DNA of 36,874 bases from Methanoregula sp. GTDB lineage: Archaea > Halobacteriota > Methanomicrobia > Methanomicrobiales > Methanospirillaceae. The translations under genes were made by a program, and so were the position numbers. Positions 24,580 through 33,407 of the stretch are shown here, one piece after another (the stretch's first letter is position 1; each line of letters begins with the position of its first letter). The stretch covers positions 1 to 36,874 of the forward strand of contig JAUSBW010000096.1 in NCBI GenBank assembly GCA_030651815.1. The letters are read 5' to 3'. A model generated the notes under the pieces. The model saw only the letters and a list, made by a program, of their open reading frames with translations, made no database searches and had not been told where the DNA came from.

Positions 24580-25656
24580 TTGAACAGTGCAGCAGGTGCG
24601 CCGCGTATCATCTCGTGGAACATTACTCTCAGGTGCCCCCTGAAGTGTTCCCACTGTTACGTGGATGCAGGTGAACAGGAAGCAGCCGGAGTGCTCTCCA
24701 CGCAGGAGGCATTTTGCGTCATTGACCAGATCTGCGAGACCGGAACACCGGTCGTTGTGCTGAGCGGAGGCGAACCCCTCCTGCGGAAGGATATCTTTAC
24801 TATCGCACGATACGGCACTGAACGGGGACTCCGGATGGTCATGGGCACCAGCGGGTATTTCATTGACCAGAACACTGCGGCAAAACTGAATGAGGCTGGG
24901 ATCCGGGCTGTGGCCATAAGCCTGGATTCCGATGACCCTGCAGTCCACGATTCGTTCCGTGGCGTTGAAGGAGTATGGGAAAAAGCCGTGCAGGCCATAG
25001 GGCACTGCCGTGATGCGGGGATCGCCGTCCAGATTAACATATCGGTGATGCGTTCTGCCATCAGTGACATAGAAGACGTGATTGGACTCGGGACAACGCT
25101 CGGCATCCGCGATTACCAGCTCTTCTTCCCCATTCCTACCGGAAGGGCACGGCAGATCGAGCCCCGCAGCCCGGAGGAATACGAGGATCTGATCCGGCAG
25201 ATCCTTATCCGTTACCGGAATGCCGATCTGAATATCCGTCCGACATGTGCTCCGCAATTCCGCAGGATAGCAGATGAGCTTGGCATTGCGAACCCTGCAT
25301 GGGGACGCGGGTGTCTTGCCGGTATCACCTATTGCCGGATTTTTGCAAACGGTGATGTCACCCCTTGCCCATACCTGCCGGTGAGCGTCGGAAACGTCCG
25401 CACAACACCATTCAATGAGATCTGGAATAATTCCCCGCTCTTCATCGCACTCCGCGATCCAAATCGCCTCACGGGAAAGTGCGGGCGATGCAGCTTCAAA
25501 ACAACCTGCGGTGGGTGCAGGGCCCGGGCATACCGGAGGGAGGTTGCAGCCTCTCCCCTCTGGTGTGATGGCCTTGCAATGCCGGATATACTGAACGGGG
25601 AGATTTGTGGTGAGGATCCGTGGTGTCCCTATCAACCGGAGGACATGACATCATGA
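24580..25656 (+). CDS. ahbD: AhbD-like radical SAM haem synthase (Fe-coproporphyrin decarboxylase)
   Basis: A 358-residue radical SAM protein. The cluster motif C19-x3-C23-x2-C26 (LRCPLKCSHCYVDAG) is followed by VVVLSGGEPLLRKDIF and MVMGTSGYFID. The SPASM-like C-terminus has more cysteines (GRGCLAGITYCRIFANGDVT, then CGRCSFKTTCGGCRA) for a second Fe-S cluster. AhbD performs the last step, oxidative decarboxylation of Fe-coproporphyrin III to haem. I chose AhbD over AhbC because of the RCPLKCSHCYVDAG/MGTSG features and its place directly before the two decarboxylase genes, as in Methanosarcina. The best start is a TTG at 24580 after AGGGAT; upstream in-frame sequence to 24433 does not look like protein. 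It ends in an ATGA overlap with the next gene. Confidence 0.82.
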   Translation: MNSAAGAPRIISWNITLRCPLKCSHCYVDAGEQEAAGVLSTQEAFCVIDQICETGTPVVVLSGGEPLLRKDIFTIARYGTERGLRMVMGTSGYFIDQNTAAKLNEAGIRAVAISLDSDDPAVHDSFRGVEGVWEKAVQAIGHCRDAGIAVQINISVMRSAISDIEDVIGLGTTLGIRDYQLFFPIPTGRARQIEPRSPEEYEDLIRQILIRYRNADLNIRPTCAPQFRRIADELGIANPAWGRGCLAGITYCRIFANGDVTPCPYLPVSVGNVRTTPFNEIWNNSPLFIALRDPNRLTGKCGRCSFKTTCGGCRARAYRREVAASPLWCDGLAMPDILNGEICGEDPWCPYQPEDMTS

Positions 25657-26165
25657 GTGAATCCGTCCTACCGGACCCGACTGACCTGGCCATACTCAAT
25701 GCCCTGCAAGATGATCTCCCGCTCGTATCCCGTCCATGGAAAGCGATCGCTGACCGGCTGGGAATTACCGAAACCGGGATGCTCAGCCATATGAAAAAAC
25801 TGGAGGAAGCAGGCATTATCCGGGACATATCCCCGGTGCTTGAATCCCACGCTCTGGGCCTGCATGCCGCGACACTGGTCGCCCTCCATGTACCGGAGGA
25901 GAGACGGGAGGAGATTGCAACTGTTATCAGCAGCTATGCAGAAGTGTCGCACAATTTCCAGCGGGATCATTACTACTCCCTCTGGTTCACGATAGCTGCA
26001 CAGAATAAAGAGGGCATCCAGAGAGTGCTTGATGAGATCCTGCAACAGACCGGGATTCCGGCATCGGATGCCCTGGACCTGCCGACAACAAAAAAGATAA
26101 AAATCAATGTGCGGTTCTCCTTTTTACCTGCACAGCACCAGGAGTGTAATTTTGGATCCTACTGA
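25653..26165 (+). CDS. Siroheme decarboxylase subunit (AhbA/AhbB type)
   Basis: A 170-residue Lrp/AsnC-like protein of the NirDLGH/AhbAB family. The N-terminal helix-turn-helix (PWKAIADRLGITETGMLSHM) precedes an AsnC-like ferredoxin fold containing AEVSHNFQRDHYYSLWFTI. In this family the HTH is kept but the protein acts as an enzyme subunit: AhbA and AhbB together decarboxylate siroheme to 12,18-didecarboxysiroheme. The VSHNFxRDHxYxLWF segment is the alpha-type signature, so I lean to AhbA. The ATG at 25653 overlaps the AhbD stop; GGAGGA lies 10 nt upstream. The A/B assignment is less sure than the family. Confidence 0.85.
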   Translation: MSESVLPDPTDLAILNALQDDLPLVSRPWKAIADRLGITETGMLSHMKKLEEAGIIRDISPVLESHALGLHAATLVALHVPEERREEIATVISSYAEVSHNFQRDHYYSLWFTIAAQNKEGIQRVLDEILQQTGIPASDALDLPTTKKIKINVRFSFLPAQHQECNFGSY

Positions 26166-26640
26166 TGTTTGCCTGCTCCGGGAACTTGAACACGGGCTCC
26201 CGCTTGTCCCGGCCCCATTTGAAGAGATAGGAAAACGACTGGACCTCAATAGTGACGAAGTGGTGGAACGGATCAGGCTTTTGAAGGAAGCAGGAATCAT
26301 AAGAAAATTCCGGGCCCGCATTGACCAGCGGAAGTTGGGAATCTCCGCAAATGCCCTTGTGGCGTGGAAACCGTCAAGGGGCGACGATGGTGATATGGGA
26401 AAACTGCTGGCAGCGTTTCCCTCAGTGACTCATTGCTATGAACGCAGACCAATACCAGGCCGGTGGGAGTACACCCATTATACCGTGCACCACGGGTACA
26501 GCCGGGATAGGGTACAAAACGAGGTCAGAGCTATTGCAGAACAGATAGGCTGTCCGGATTACCTTGTCCTCTTCAGCACCCGCGAGTTTAAGCGCGTGCC
26601 GAATGTGAGGATGCGGGAGAACGGGGGTAGTCACCCATGA
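26152..26640 (+). CDS. Siroheme decarboxylase subunit, second (AhbB type)
   Basis: A 162-residue partner of the preceding subunit, with the same architecture: helix-turn-helix (PFEEIGKRLDLNSDEVVERI) and AsnC-like domain with VTHCYERRPIPGRWEYTHYT and VHHG. The CYxR..P and H-rich segment is the beta-type signature of the family, which carries substrate-binding His residues. The first in-frame start with a ribosome-binding sequence is a TTG at 26152 (GGAGTG 5 nt upstream), giving a 14-bp overlap with the first subunit. The gene ends in an ATGA overlap with ahbC. The tight overlaps suggest equal amounts of both subunits. Confidence 0.85.
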   Translation: MDPTDVCLLRELEHGLPLVPAPFEEIGKRLDLNSDEVVERIRLLKEAGIIRKFRARIDQRKLGISANALVAWKPSRGDDGDMGKLLAAFPSVTHCYERRPIPGRWEYTHYTVHHGYSRDRVQNEVRAIAEQIGCPDYLVLFSTREFKRVPNVRMRENGGSHP

Positions 26641-27821
26641 ATCGTATTACCCAGTGCATGCATGGCCGGGGAACGGTCAGCAATGTGATGCGGCACCGCC
26701 ACAAACCGCAGATCGATGTGCCCGGCAACTATCTTGCATTCTTATGGATGTACCGGCCGGTGGTCTTCTGGAACCTCACGGATCGCTGCAACATGAGATG
26801 CACCCATTGCTACAACCAATCCGGCCCGGAACGCACAACGGAAGGAGAACTCACTACCGCTGAAGCGCTGGGGGTCATCGATGACCTTGCGGATATGGGT
26901 ATCCCGCTCATCCTGTTCACCGGCGGAGAACCCCTGATGCGTGCGGATATCTGGGACCTGGCACGTCATGCCAGGAACCGTGGCCTTAAAATGGCCCTCA
27001 GTACCAACGGAACGATGATCACTCCCGACATTGCCCGCAGGATCAAGGAAAGCGGGATCGAATATGCCGGAATTTCGCTGGATGGTGCAAGGGCAGAGAC
27101 TCATGACCGGTTCCGGAATTCGCCCGGTGCGTTTGCGCAGACGATCGCAGCGTTCGCTGTCTGTAAGGAGACCGGGCTCCGGTGCGGGGTACGGGTTACG
27201 ATTACGAAGGAGAACTGCCATGAACTTGAAGCGCTTGTCGATCTCGCGCTCTCGCTTGGTGCTTCTCGTTTCTGCCTGTACTGGCTCGTTCCTACGGGAC
27301 GGGGAATCGATTCCTATACCCGGTTGCAGCTGGACCGGGACGAGGTGACCGAAGCCTTATCGCTTCTTTACCGGAAAGCAAAACATACCGATCCCGCAGC
27401 AATGGAGTTCCTCACGGTTGATGCGCCGCAGGACTGTATCCACCTGCTCGCTTCGATGGAGGAGGACTGTTCAGATGATCTCGCTGATGCCCGCAAGCTG
27501 CTGGAATCTTTAAAAGGGGGGTGCAATGCCGGTACCCGCGTGGCAAACATCGATGCACATGGTAATGTGTACCCCTGCCAGTTTGCCCGCTCACCGGAAT
27601 TTCTCGTGGGGAATGTGCGCAATTGCCCATTCAGCAGGATCTGGGCGGACACTTCCAATCCCGTTCTCGCCCGGTTCAGGGAAAAACAGGCCCTGTTTGG
27701 TGGCCGGTGCAGTGTATGTAACTATCGCGACCTCTGTGGCGGCGGGTGCCGGGTCCGGGCGCATGCCGCGGGCGGTGATTTCCTTGCCGAAGATCCCTTC
27801 TGTTTTGTTGAGCCTTCCTGA
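26637..27821 (+). CDS. ahbC: AhbC-like radical SAM (12,18-didecarboxysiroheme deacetylase, NirJ family)
   Basis: A 394-residue radical SAM protein. The cluster motif C51-x3-C55-x2-C58 (WNLTDRCNMRCTHCYNQSGP) and LILFTGGEPLMRADIWDLA are typical of NirJ/AhbC, as is KMALSTNGTMITPDIAR. A SPASM-like C-terminus carries CNAGTRVANIDAHGNVYPCQ and CSVCNYRDLCGGGCRVRAHA. AhbC removes acetyl side chains from didecarboxysiroheme to give Fe-coproporphyrin III, the AhbD substrate. With ahbD and both decarboxylase subunits this completes the siroheme-to-haem route in one operon; siroheme synthesis genes are not in the window. The ATG overlaps the preceding stop. Confidence 0.87.
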   Translation: MNRITQCMHGRGTVSNVMRHRHKPQIDVPGNYLAFLWMYRPVVFWNLTDRCNMRCTHCYNQSGPERTTEGELTTAEALGVIDDLADMGIPLILFTGGEPLMRADIWDLARHARNRGLKMALSTNGTMITPDIARRIKESGIEYAGISLDGARAETHDRFRNSPGAFAQTIAAFAVCKETGLRCGVRVTITKENCHELEALVDLALSLGASRFCLYWLVPTGRGIDSYTRLQLDRDEVTEALSLLYRKAKHTDPAAMEFLTVDAPQDCIHLLASMEEDCSDDLADARKLLESLKGGCNAGTRVANIDAHGNVYPCQFARSPEFLVGNVRNCPFSRIWADTSNPVLARFREKQALFGGRCSVCNYRDLCGGGCRVRAHAAGGDFLAEDPFCFVEPS

Positions 27822-27945
27822 TGCATAGCCGGTGAGGGAACCGTTCCTTCAGGATTTTTTCATCCCTTCTCCGGTAGCGTGGTCGGTCAACGCTTTTTTT
27901 CCAATCGTAACTATTAATGAAGGAAAAAGCCAACATAATCTCGCA

Positions 27946-28122
27946 ATGCTCAAAGTACATCGGGATATTTGTGGATACTGCGGATGCTGTGTATCCGTCT
28001 GCCCGGAAGGCGCCCTTGAACTGATCGACGCGTACCTCTCTGTAGAGCCAAACTGCACGAGTTGTGGAATCTGTGCTAAAGTCTGCCCCCTGGGTGCCCT
28101 GGAGGTAGTCAATGAAAAGTAA
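27946..28122 (+). CDS. 2[4Fe-4S] ferredoxin
   Basis: A 58-residue protein with two complete CxxCxxCxxxCP-type cluster motifs: [18 protein letters not shown] near the N-terminus and [18 protein letters not shown] near the C-terminus. The ATG at 27946 starts right before the first motif; the in-frame extension to 27832 is hydrophobic and lacks similarity. A TATA-like ACTATTAATG at 27910 would put transcription start a few bases before the ATG. Its end overlaps the geranylgeranyl reductase gene by 11 bp, so it is probably the dedicated electron donor for that enzyme. Confidence 0.93.
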   Translation: MLKVHRDICGYCGCCVSVCPEGALELIDAYLSVEPNCTSCGICAKVCPLGALEVVNEK

Positions 28123-29308
28123 GTATGATGTGCTCATCATCGGCGGCGGACCGGGGGGCGCTCTTGCGGGGAAGACTGCTGCTGAAAAGGGCTTGTCTGC
28201 CTGTATCGTAGAGAAGCGCCAGGCAATTGGCACTCCGGTACGCTGTGCCGAGGGTATCGGTCGGGAAGCTCTCCATGAGTTCATCGAACCTGACCCGCGC
28301 TGGATCTCTGCCGAGATGCATAGTGCCGGCATTGTCGCACCTGACGGGTTTTTCATGAAACTTGAGTCTGACATGGCGGGCAGCAAGGTCGGCTATGTCC
28401 TTGATCGCAAGTTCTTCGACCGTGAGCTGGTCTGGAAGGCGGCAGAGGCAGGCGCGGATGTAGCAGTAAAGTCCCGTGCAGCCGCCCCGATTATGGAAAA
28501 CGGGGTTCTAAAAGGGGCGAAGATCGAGTACTGCGGGAAAGTTAACGATGTGAGAGCCGATGTAGTGATCGCTGCTGATGGGGTTGAATCCAAGTTCTCG
28601 AAATGGTGCGGTATCGACACCACGGTTCCTGTAGGGGAGATCATGAGTTCGGTCCAGTATGTGATGGCCGATATAGAAATTGACGAGCACTCCACGATCT
28701 TTTACCTCGGTAACGATGTGGCACCGGAAGGCTATCTCTGGATCTTCCCGAAAGGTCACCGCACAGCAAATGTCGGGATCGGGATCTCCGGCAAGAAGAG
28801 CGGGGAAGGGCACCGGGCAAAGGATTACCTTGACAGGTTCGTAAAAAAGACCTTCCCGAACGGAAAGACCATCGAATATATTCCCGGTGGCGTATCCGTC
28901 TGCCGCCCGCTTGACTGCACGGTTGCCGACAATTTCCTGATCATCGGTGATGCAGCCCGGGTCGTAGATCCCCTGACCGGCGGCGGCATCTACAATGCCA
29001 TGTATACCGGTAAGCTTGCCGCAGAAGTTGCCGCAGACTGCATCAGCAAAGGCGACACTTCGAAAAAGGCGCTCATGGCCTATGACAAGACATGGCGTGC
29101 ATCGAAGATGGGAAAAGCGATCGAGCGCAATTATCACATCAAGGAATATCTGATCAGGCAACCCGATGCAAAACTCAACGAGATCATCCACTCGGTCTCG
29201 AAAATGAACTTAAAAGAGTTCTCCACCATCAGCCTGATAAAAGAAATTATCAGGGTAAACCCGAAACTGATGCTCGAGCTGGGTGCGCTCGCAGCCTCAC
29301 TCCGTTGA
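28112..29308 (+). CDS. Geranylgeranyl reductase (digeranylgeranylglycerophospholipid reductase)
   Basis: A 398-residue flavoprotein. The FAD-binding loop is [20 protein letters not shown], followed by the family motifs [51 protein letters not shown] and [20 protein letters not shown]. The enzyme saturates the isoprenoid chains of archaeal membrane lipids, using FADH2. The cysteine in the PVRCAEG motif matches the position linked to catalysis in archaeal relatives. It overlaps the ferredoxin gene ahead and, at its 3' end, the convergent TrkA gene by 12 bp, so the two mRNAs share complementary ends. Confidence 0.92.
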   Translation: MKSKYDVLIIGGGPGGALAGKTAAEKGLSACIVEKRQAIGTPVRCAEGIGREALHEFIEPDPRWISAEMHSAGIVAPDGFFMKLESDMAGSKVGYVLDRKFFDRELVWKAAEAGADVAVKSRAAAPIMENGVLKGAKIEYCGKVNDVRADVVIAADGVESKFSKWCGIDTTVPVGEIMSSVQYVMADIEIDEHSTIFYLGNDVAPEGYLWIFPKGHRTANVGIGISGKKSGEGHRAKDYLDRFVKKTFPNGKTIEYIPGGVSVCRPLDCTVADNFLIIGDAARVVDPLTGGGIYNAMYTGKLAAEVAADCISKGDTSKKALMAYDKTWRASKMGKAIERNYHIKEYLIRQPDAKLNEIIHSVSKMNLKEFSTISLIKEIIRVNPKLMLELGALAASLR

Positions 29309-29965
29309 TTTTTTCAGTTGTTTGTTCAGCAGGCGCAGGCAGTCGTCCTCTGCCTCTTTTTTTGTAAAGACCGTAAAGATGTCCCCGGGCTGGACCTTCA
29401 CGTTGCCGCTGGGGATGATAAGCACGCCACCGGCCCTGCGGATCGCAATAAAGACAAAGTCCTTGACCTTGAGCTCGCGGATCTCGTGATCCACGATAGG
29501 TGCTCCCTGCTCGGCCACGATCTCAAAGATTGTGCCCCCGGGAATGGAGGCGAGCTGCTGGAGCTGGGGGTTCTGTGTCCAGTAGTAGAGACGGGATGCC
29601 ACCAGCTCGTCCGGATTCTCGCTGATCCGGACGCCGACTTCTTTAAAAAAGTCCGAGTGCGAGGGCTGGTTGACGATCGCAACCACATTGGCGACCCGGA
29701 ACTTTTTGGCAAGCCAGCAGGTCATCAGGTTGACCGAGTCATCGTTGGTTGTCGCGATCAGGGCATCTGCCCGGTCTATGCCAGCCTCTTCTAAAATGGT
29801 TTTATCGGTGGCATTTCCCGTTACTGCGAGTACATCGTAGTGCTCTAATACTTCCTCGCAACGGCCCTCATCCTGATCGATCACAACGACATTATGGGCG
29901 TGCTCGATCGCCAGTTTTGTGAGGTTTCTCCCGATTCCGCCGAGCCCTACGATGATGATATACAT
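29297..29965 (-). CDS. trkA: TrkA-type potassium uptake regulatory protein
   Basis: A 222-residue protein with an N-terminal NAD-binding RCK_N domain ([19 protein letters not shown], then [25 protein letters not shown] and [13 protein letters not shown]) and a C-terminal RCK_C domain ([18 protein letters not shown], then [20 protein letters not shown]). Such proteins gate a membrane K+ channel in response to NAD(H) or ligands; no Trk/Kch membrane subunit is in the window. In-frame ATG codons exist upstream at 29989 and 29983; I prefer the ATG at 29965 because the family begins with MYIIIVGLG. It is divergent from RNase HII. Confidence 0.9.
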   Translation of the reverse strand: MYIIIVGLGGIGRNLTKLAIEHAHNVVVIDQDEGRCEEVLEHYDVLAVTGNATDKTILEEAGIDRADALIATTNDDSVNLMTCWLAKKFRVANVVAIVNQPSHSDFFKEVGVRISENPDELVASRLYYWTQNPQLQQLASIPGGTIFEIVAEQGAPIVDHEIRELKVKDFVFIAIRRAGGVLIIPSGNVKVQPGDIFTVFTKKEAEDDCLRLLNKQLKKSTE

Positions 29966-30019
29966 GATTACCGTTTCCATCATCGGCATTGAAATATTTT
30001 GCGCATCAACTCTTTTCTT

Positions 30020-30658
30020 ATGTTCTGCGGGGTGGATGAAGCGGGGAAAGGTTCGGTGCTCGGCCCGATGGTGGTTGCGGCGGTAGGAGTATCCTCTGAA
30101 GATATCCTCGCTGACCTCGGGGTAAAAGACTCAAAACTGCTTTTGCCAAAAGAGCGCGAGCGCCTGTATACAATAATCCGGAAAAGATGCCGGGTTGCAA
30201 CCGTCAGGCTGGACGCGCATGAAATTGATATGGTGCGGCAGGACATGACCCTCAATGCGGCCGTTGCCCGGGCACATGCACAGGTGATAGCAAAACTCTC
30301 CCCTGCCCGCGCTTATGTGGATGCCTGCGATGTGAACACGTTCCGGTATGCAGAGATGGTGAAAAACCATCTTGAACTGTCCTGCGAGATTGTATCCGAG
30401 CACCATGCGGATGAGAAATTTCCGGTTGTCTCTGCTGCAAGCATCATCGCAAAGGTGACCCGTGACCGGGCGATAGCCACGCTCTCAAAAAAATATGGTG
30501 ATATCGGCAGCGGATATCCTTCGGATCCGGTCACCATCCGGTTCCTTAATTCCTATATTGATGAGCACCGCGTCCCGCCTCCCATTGCCCGGAAGAGCTG
30601 GAAGACCGTGAGTGCGATCCTTGCAAAAATGAGCCAGAGCAGCCTGGGAGATTTTTAA
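30020..30658 (+). CDS. rnhB: Ribonuclease HII
   Basis: A 212-residue protein with D6 and E7 in MFCGVDEAGKGSVLGP, the third catalytic Asp in AYVDACDVN, and VSAASIIAKVTRDR followed by YGDIGSGYPSDPVT. It removes ribonucleotides and primer RNA from DNA. I chose the ATG at 30020 over the TTG at 29999 because the family begins here. A TATA-like GAAATATTTT lies at 29990-29999, about 25 bp before this ATG, which would give a leaderless transcript. That sequence overlaps the alternative start of the divergent trkA gene. Confidence 0.94.
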   Translation: MFCGVDEAGKGSVLGPMVVAAVGVSSEDILADLGVKDSKLLLPKERERLYTIIRKRCRVATVRLDAHEIDMVRQDMTLNAAVARAHAQVIAKLSPARAYVDACDVNTFRYAEMVKNHLELSCEIVSEHHADEKFPVVSAASIIAKVTRDRAIATLSKKYGDIGSGYPSDPVTIRFLNSYIDEHRVPPPIARKSWKTVSAILAKMSQSSLGDF

Positions 30659-30732
30659 CGGATTTTTTTTAATCAGCACCGGATTTGCCACGGGTGAATA
30701 CTTTATCAGTCCTGCAATGCCATTGTACTGGA

Positions 30733-32025
30733 ATGGATGGGCTCCTCATTCTCATTCTTCTGGTTGCCGCATATGCAGCGATAGCCTTCGTCATCCACAG
30801 GAATAAACTCTGGGAGGAGCACATCGTCTTTTATGGCCCGATCATGGCGATCAGGACAAACCGTGTCGGGTTCTTTGACAAATTCACCGCATTCCGCACC
30901 TTTTTCCGGATCTACGGAACGGCTGGTGTCATCGCTGTCATTATCGTATCCGTTTTCATTACGGTGATGCTCTTCATCTCGGTGCGCTACACTCTGCTCA
31001 TACAGCCGGAGCCCACCGGTATCTACAAACCGCAGAACATCCTGCTCTTACCCGGCATCAACGAGTATGTTCCATCGACGTTTGCGGTCTGGCTTGCGTT
31101 CATCATCACCATCGCAGTCCACGAGTTCGGGCATGCGATCCTCTGCCGGGTTGAGAACATCAAAGTGCGGACTATGGGTGCCCTGATCGCTGTCATCCCG
31201 ATCGGGTTCTTTGTAGAGCCGGATGATGATGAACTGGAAAAGACGACAGGCATGCCCAAGGTGCGGATGTTTGGGGCAGGAATTACCAATAACCTTGTTG
31301 TCGGTTTTGCCTGTTTTGTGCTGCTCATCCTCTGCATGGGCCTTGTCACACCTCTGTCGACACCGGTTATCCATGGGATTTACAAGGACTATCCTGCAGA
31401 AAATGCAGGCATACCCACCGACTCTCTGGTGACAGCGATCAATGGTGTACCCATTTCAAGCCGTGGCGATATCTCCAATCTCTTAAACACAACAAAACCC
31501 GGTGAAACACTTACACTCACGATTGAGAAAGACAAAATCGTTAAGGATTATCCCCTCACGCTTGCTGCATGGCCAGCGGAATTTGCCGGCTCTTCAAGCG
31601 GATTTATGGGTGTGCAGTACTATGACGGTGACACGATCAAATCAGTAGTCGGAGGGATGCTCTCACCTCTCGGGTTCTTCCAGTTCCTCATTATCCCTTT
31701 TGCAAATGACACCAGTATCCGGTTCCTCCGCATCTTAGCGTTTGATACCCCTGAAACTTCCTTTTACCAAGTGCCTTTTTACGGATTCTGGGACATGATT
31801 CACCTGCTCTTCTGGTGCGCCTGGATCAATCTCAACGTGGGAATATTCAACGCAATACCGATGATACCACTCGACGGTGGTTATATCTTTAAAGAAGGCG
31901 TTGACCGGCTCCTCGATCGTCGCGGGCTCTTAAAATATTCCGGGTATGTCACCGGGGCAGTCTCCTATGTCATGCTGGTGGTATTGGTATCGCTGATTGC
32001 GCTGCCCTATATTCTTCATATGTGA
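30733..32025 (+). CDS. Site-2 protease family membrane metalloprotease (M50)
   Basis: A 430-residue membrane protein. Hydrophobic helices lie at about 3-20 and 65-85. The zinc motif HEFGH at 130-134 sits in a transmembrane helix, with the third ligand Asp in NAIPMIPLDGGYIF near the C-terminus. Between them, about 210-295, is a single PDZ domain (ENAGIPTDSLVTAINGVPIS, then LLNTTKPGETLTLTI). Relatives cut membrane-anchored regulators within the bilayer. The ATG at 30733 gives a good N-terminal helix; an earlier in-frame start at 30685 adds Cys/His residues with no family support. It follows rnhB by about 75 bp and may share its transcript. Confidence 0.93.
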   Translation: MDGLLILILLVAAYAAIAFVIHRNKLWEEHIVFYGPIMAIRTNRVGFFDKFTAFRTFFRIYGTAGVIAVIIVSVFITVMLFISVRYTLLIQPEPTGIYKPQNILLLPGINEYVPSTFAVWLAFIITIAVHEFGHAILCRVENIKVRTMGALIAVIPIGFFVEPDDDELEKTTGMPKVRMFGAGITNNLVVGFACFVLLILCMGLVTPLSTPVIHGIYKDYPAENAGIPTDSLVTAINGVPISSRGDISNLLNTTKPGETLTLTIEKDKIVKDYPLTLAAWPAEFAGSSSGFMGVQYYDGDTIKSVVGGMLSPLGFFQFLIIPFANDTSIRFLRILAFDTPETSFYQVPFYGFWDMIHLLFWCAWINLNVGIFNAIPMIPLDGGYIFKEGVDRLLDRRGLLKYSGYVTGAVSYVMLVVLVSLIALPYILHM

Positions 32026-32040
32026 GAGAACGAGAGATGA

Positions 32041-32085
32041 ATTTCCAGATGACTGGAATTTATCTTCTGTTTTTCGATTTTTTTA
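32041..32085 (+). terminator. Terminator after the site-2 protease gene
   Basis: A TTCCAG/CTGGAA hairpin with a 4-nt loop (32043-32058) is followed by a T-rich tract with runs of five and seven T. The rest of the gap to 32305 shows no gene. Confidence 0.5.
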
Positions 32086-32305
32086 AGAATTATTTTCCGT
32101 GGACGTTGAACATTGGGCTAGCCCTTTTCAGATGAGTAGCCTCATTCTCTGTTCACTCGCTTTCGTAACCGGGGAGTGTATGGAAAAAGACTCGCTGCTG
32201 TTCTCATTGGGTAACCTATGTATTTGAGGTCCTGAAACGGGGGACTATCGTAACTGTGCAATTTTCATAATGGCTGTTAGAAAAGAAACAAAAAAGATGA
32301 TGGGA

Positions 32306-33406
32306 TTATGCTTTCGGCGGTACCGCAGATTCGTCACGGTCTGCCTCGATAGCAAGTTTGCGTTTGCTGGTATCTTTAAGTTCATCTACCGAGACTTTCG
32401 GGACCGCATCCTTGATCTCTTTTAAGATTGCATTCACTTCTTCGCGCTGGGGCATATCGCCCAGGATGGTTTCGTCCATCACCGGCCGTCCGGCAACAAG
32501 GTCCGCAGTCTCATCAACAGCCCCGAGGAATTTTGCCCCCTGCCGGATCAGCTGCGAGAGCTCGAACGGGAAGATGATCTTGGTTGCCTGTCCGTTTGCC
32601 ATATTCTTGAGCGCGTTTAACGTGAGCACCGTCATTGCCCGGTTGTCGAGCGGTGCGGCACCCACTGAAAGGATCCGAAGTCCCTGTGCTTCTCCCTGTG
32701 CCTGGAGGATCCGTGAGAGCCGCTCTCCTTCTGCCCGCAGCACCTTGCTCTGCCGTTCACCTTCAGCTTCAAGGATCATGGACTGCCGGAGACCTTCTGC
32801 CTTGAGGATCGCAGAGCGTTTCTCACCGTCAGCCCTCAGGATGGCTGCCCTACGTGCACGTTCTGCTGCCGTCTGCTCGGTCATTGCGTTTTTGACTGCA
32901 GCAACTGGATCAACTTCTTTTATCTCCACCCGCTCGACCTTGACACCCCACTGGTCGGTCTCACGATCGAGTATATCGCGGAGTTTCGTGTTGATCACAT
33001 CGCGGTTGTAGAGCACTTCATCGAGTTCCATATCTCCGATGATGCCTCTTAAGCTGGTCTGGGCGAGCATTACGGTTGCCAGACGATAATTCGTAACTTC
33101 GAAAAACGCTTTCTCCGGATCGATCACCCGCACGTACACAATCGCATCCACATTGGTTGGAGAGTTATCCTTGGTGATCACTTCCTGGCTGGGGACATCC
33201 ATGACCTGAGTACGGAGATCGAGTTTGATAACCTCGCTGATGAACGGGACTATCCAGCGGAAACCGGGATTCATCCGCCCGACAAACTGCCCGAGCCGGA
33301 TCTGGAGTCCCTGTTCATATGGCTGTACAATTATAACGCCTTTTGAAAAAATGATGACGATAACGAAGATTAAGAATATGATAATGAGTGTTTCCATAAA
33401 TGCCAT
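32306..33406 (-). CDS. SPFH/Band 7 (stomatin/prohibitin-like) membrane protein
   Basis: A 366-residue protein. An N-terminal transmembrane helix (about 5-24) is followed by the SPFH domain (VQPYEQGLQIRLGQFVGRMN, VPFISEVIKLDLRTQV, DVPSQEVITKDN, AVVYVRV-like AIVYVRVIDPEK). Residues about 185-245 form a long coiled-coil with repeated AEGxRQS units (LKAEGLRQSMILEAEGERQS), then a C-terminal helix. Stomatin-like proteins assemble on membranes and interact with NfeD proteins, as here. The ATG at 33406 follows GAGGTG at 7-nt spacing and lies 1 bp after the NfeD stop, so the two are coupled. Confidence 0.93.
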   Translation of the reverse strand: MAFMETLIIIFLIFVIVIIFSKGVIIVQPYEQGLQIRLGQFVGRMNPGFRWIVPFISEVIKLDLRTQVMDVPSQEVITKDNSPTNVDAIVYVRVIDPEKAFFEVTNYRLATVMLAQTSLRGIIGDMELDEVLYNRDVINTKLRDILDRETDQWGVKVERVEIKEVDPVAAVKNAMTEQTAAERARRAAILRADGEKRSAILKAEGLRQSMILEAEGERQSKVLRAEGERLSRILQAQGEAQGLRILSVGAAPLDNRAMTVLTLNALKNMANGQATKIIFPFELSQLIRQGAKFLGAVDETADLVAGRPVMDETILGDMPQREEVNAILKEIKDAVPKVSVDELKDTSKRKLAIEADRDESAVPPKA

Positions 33407-33407
33407 G

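Noticed and set aside
24556-25635. 359-codon minus-strand frame opposite ahbD
   Set aside because: It is a shadow; the plus strand has the radical SAM and SPASM cysteines in order.
27676-28386. 236-codon minus-strand frame across the ferredoxin region
   Set aside because: Both plus-strand genes there have diagnostic motifs; this frame is low in similarity and spans a promoter region.
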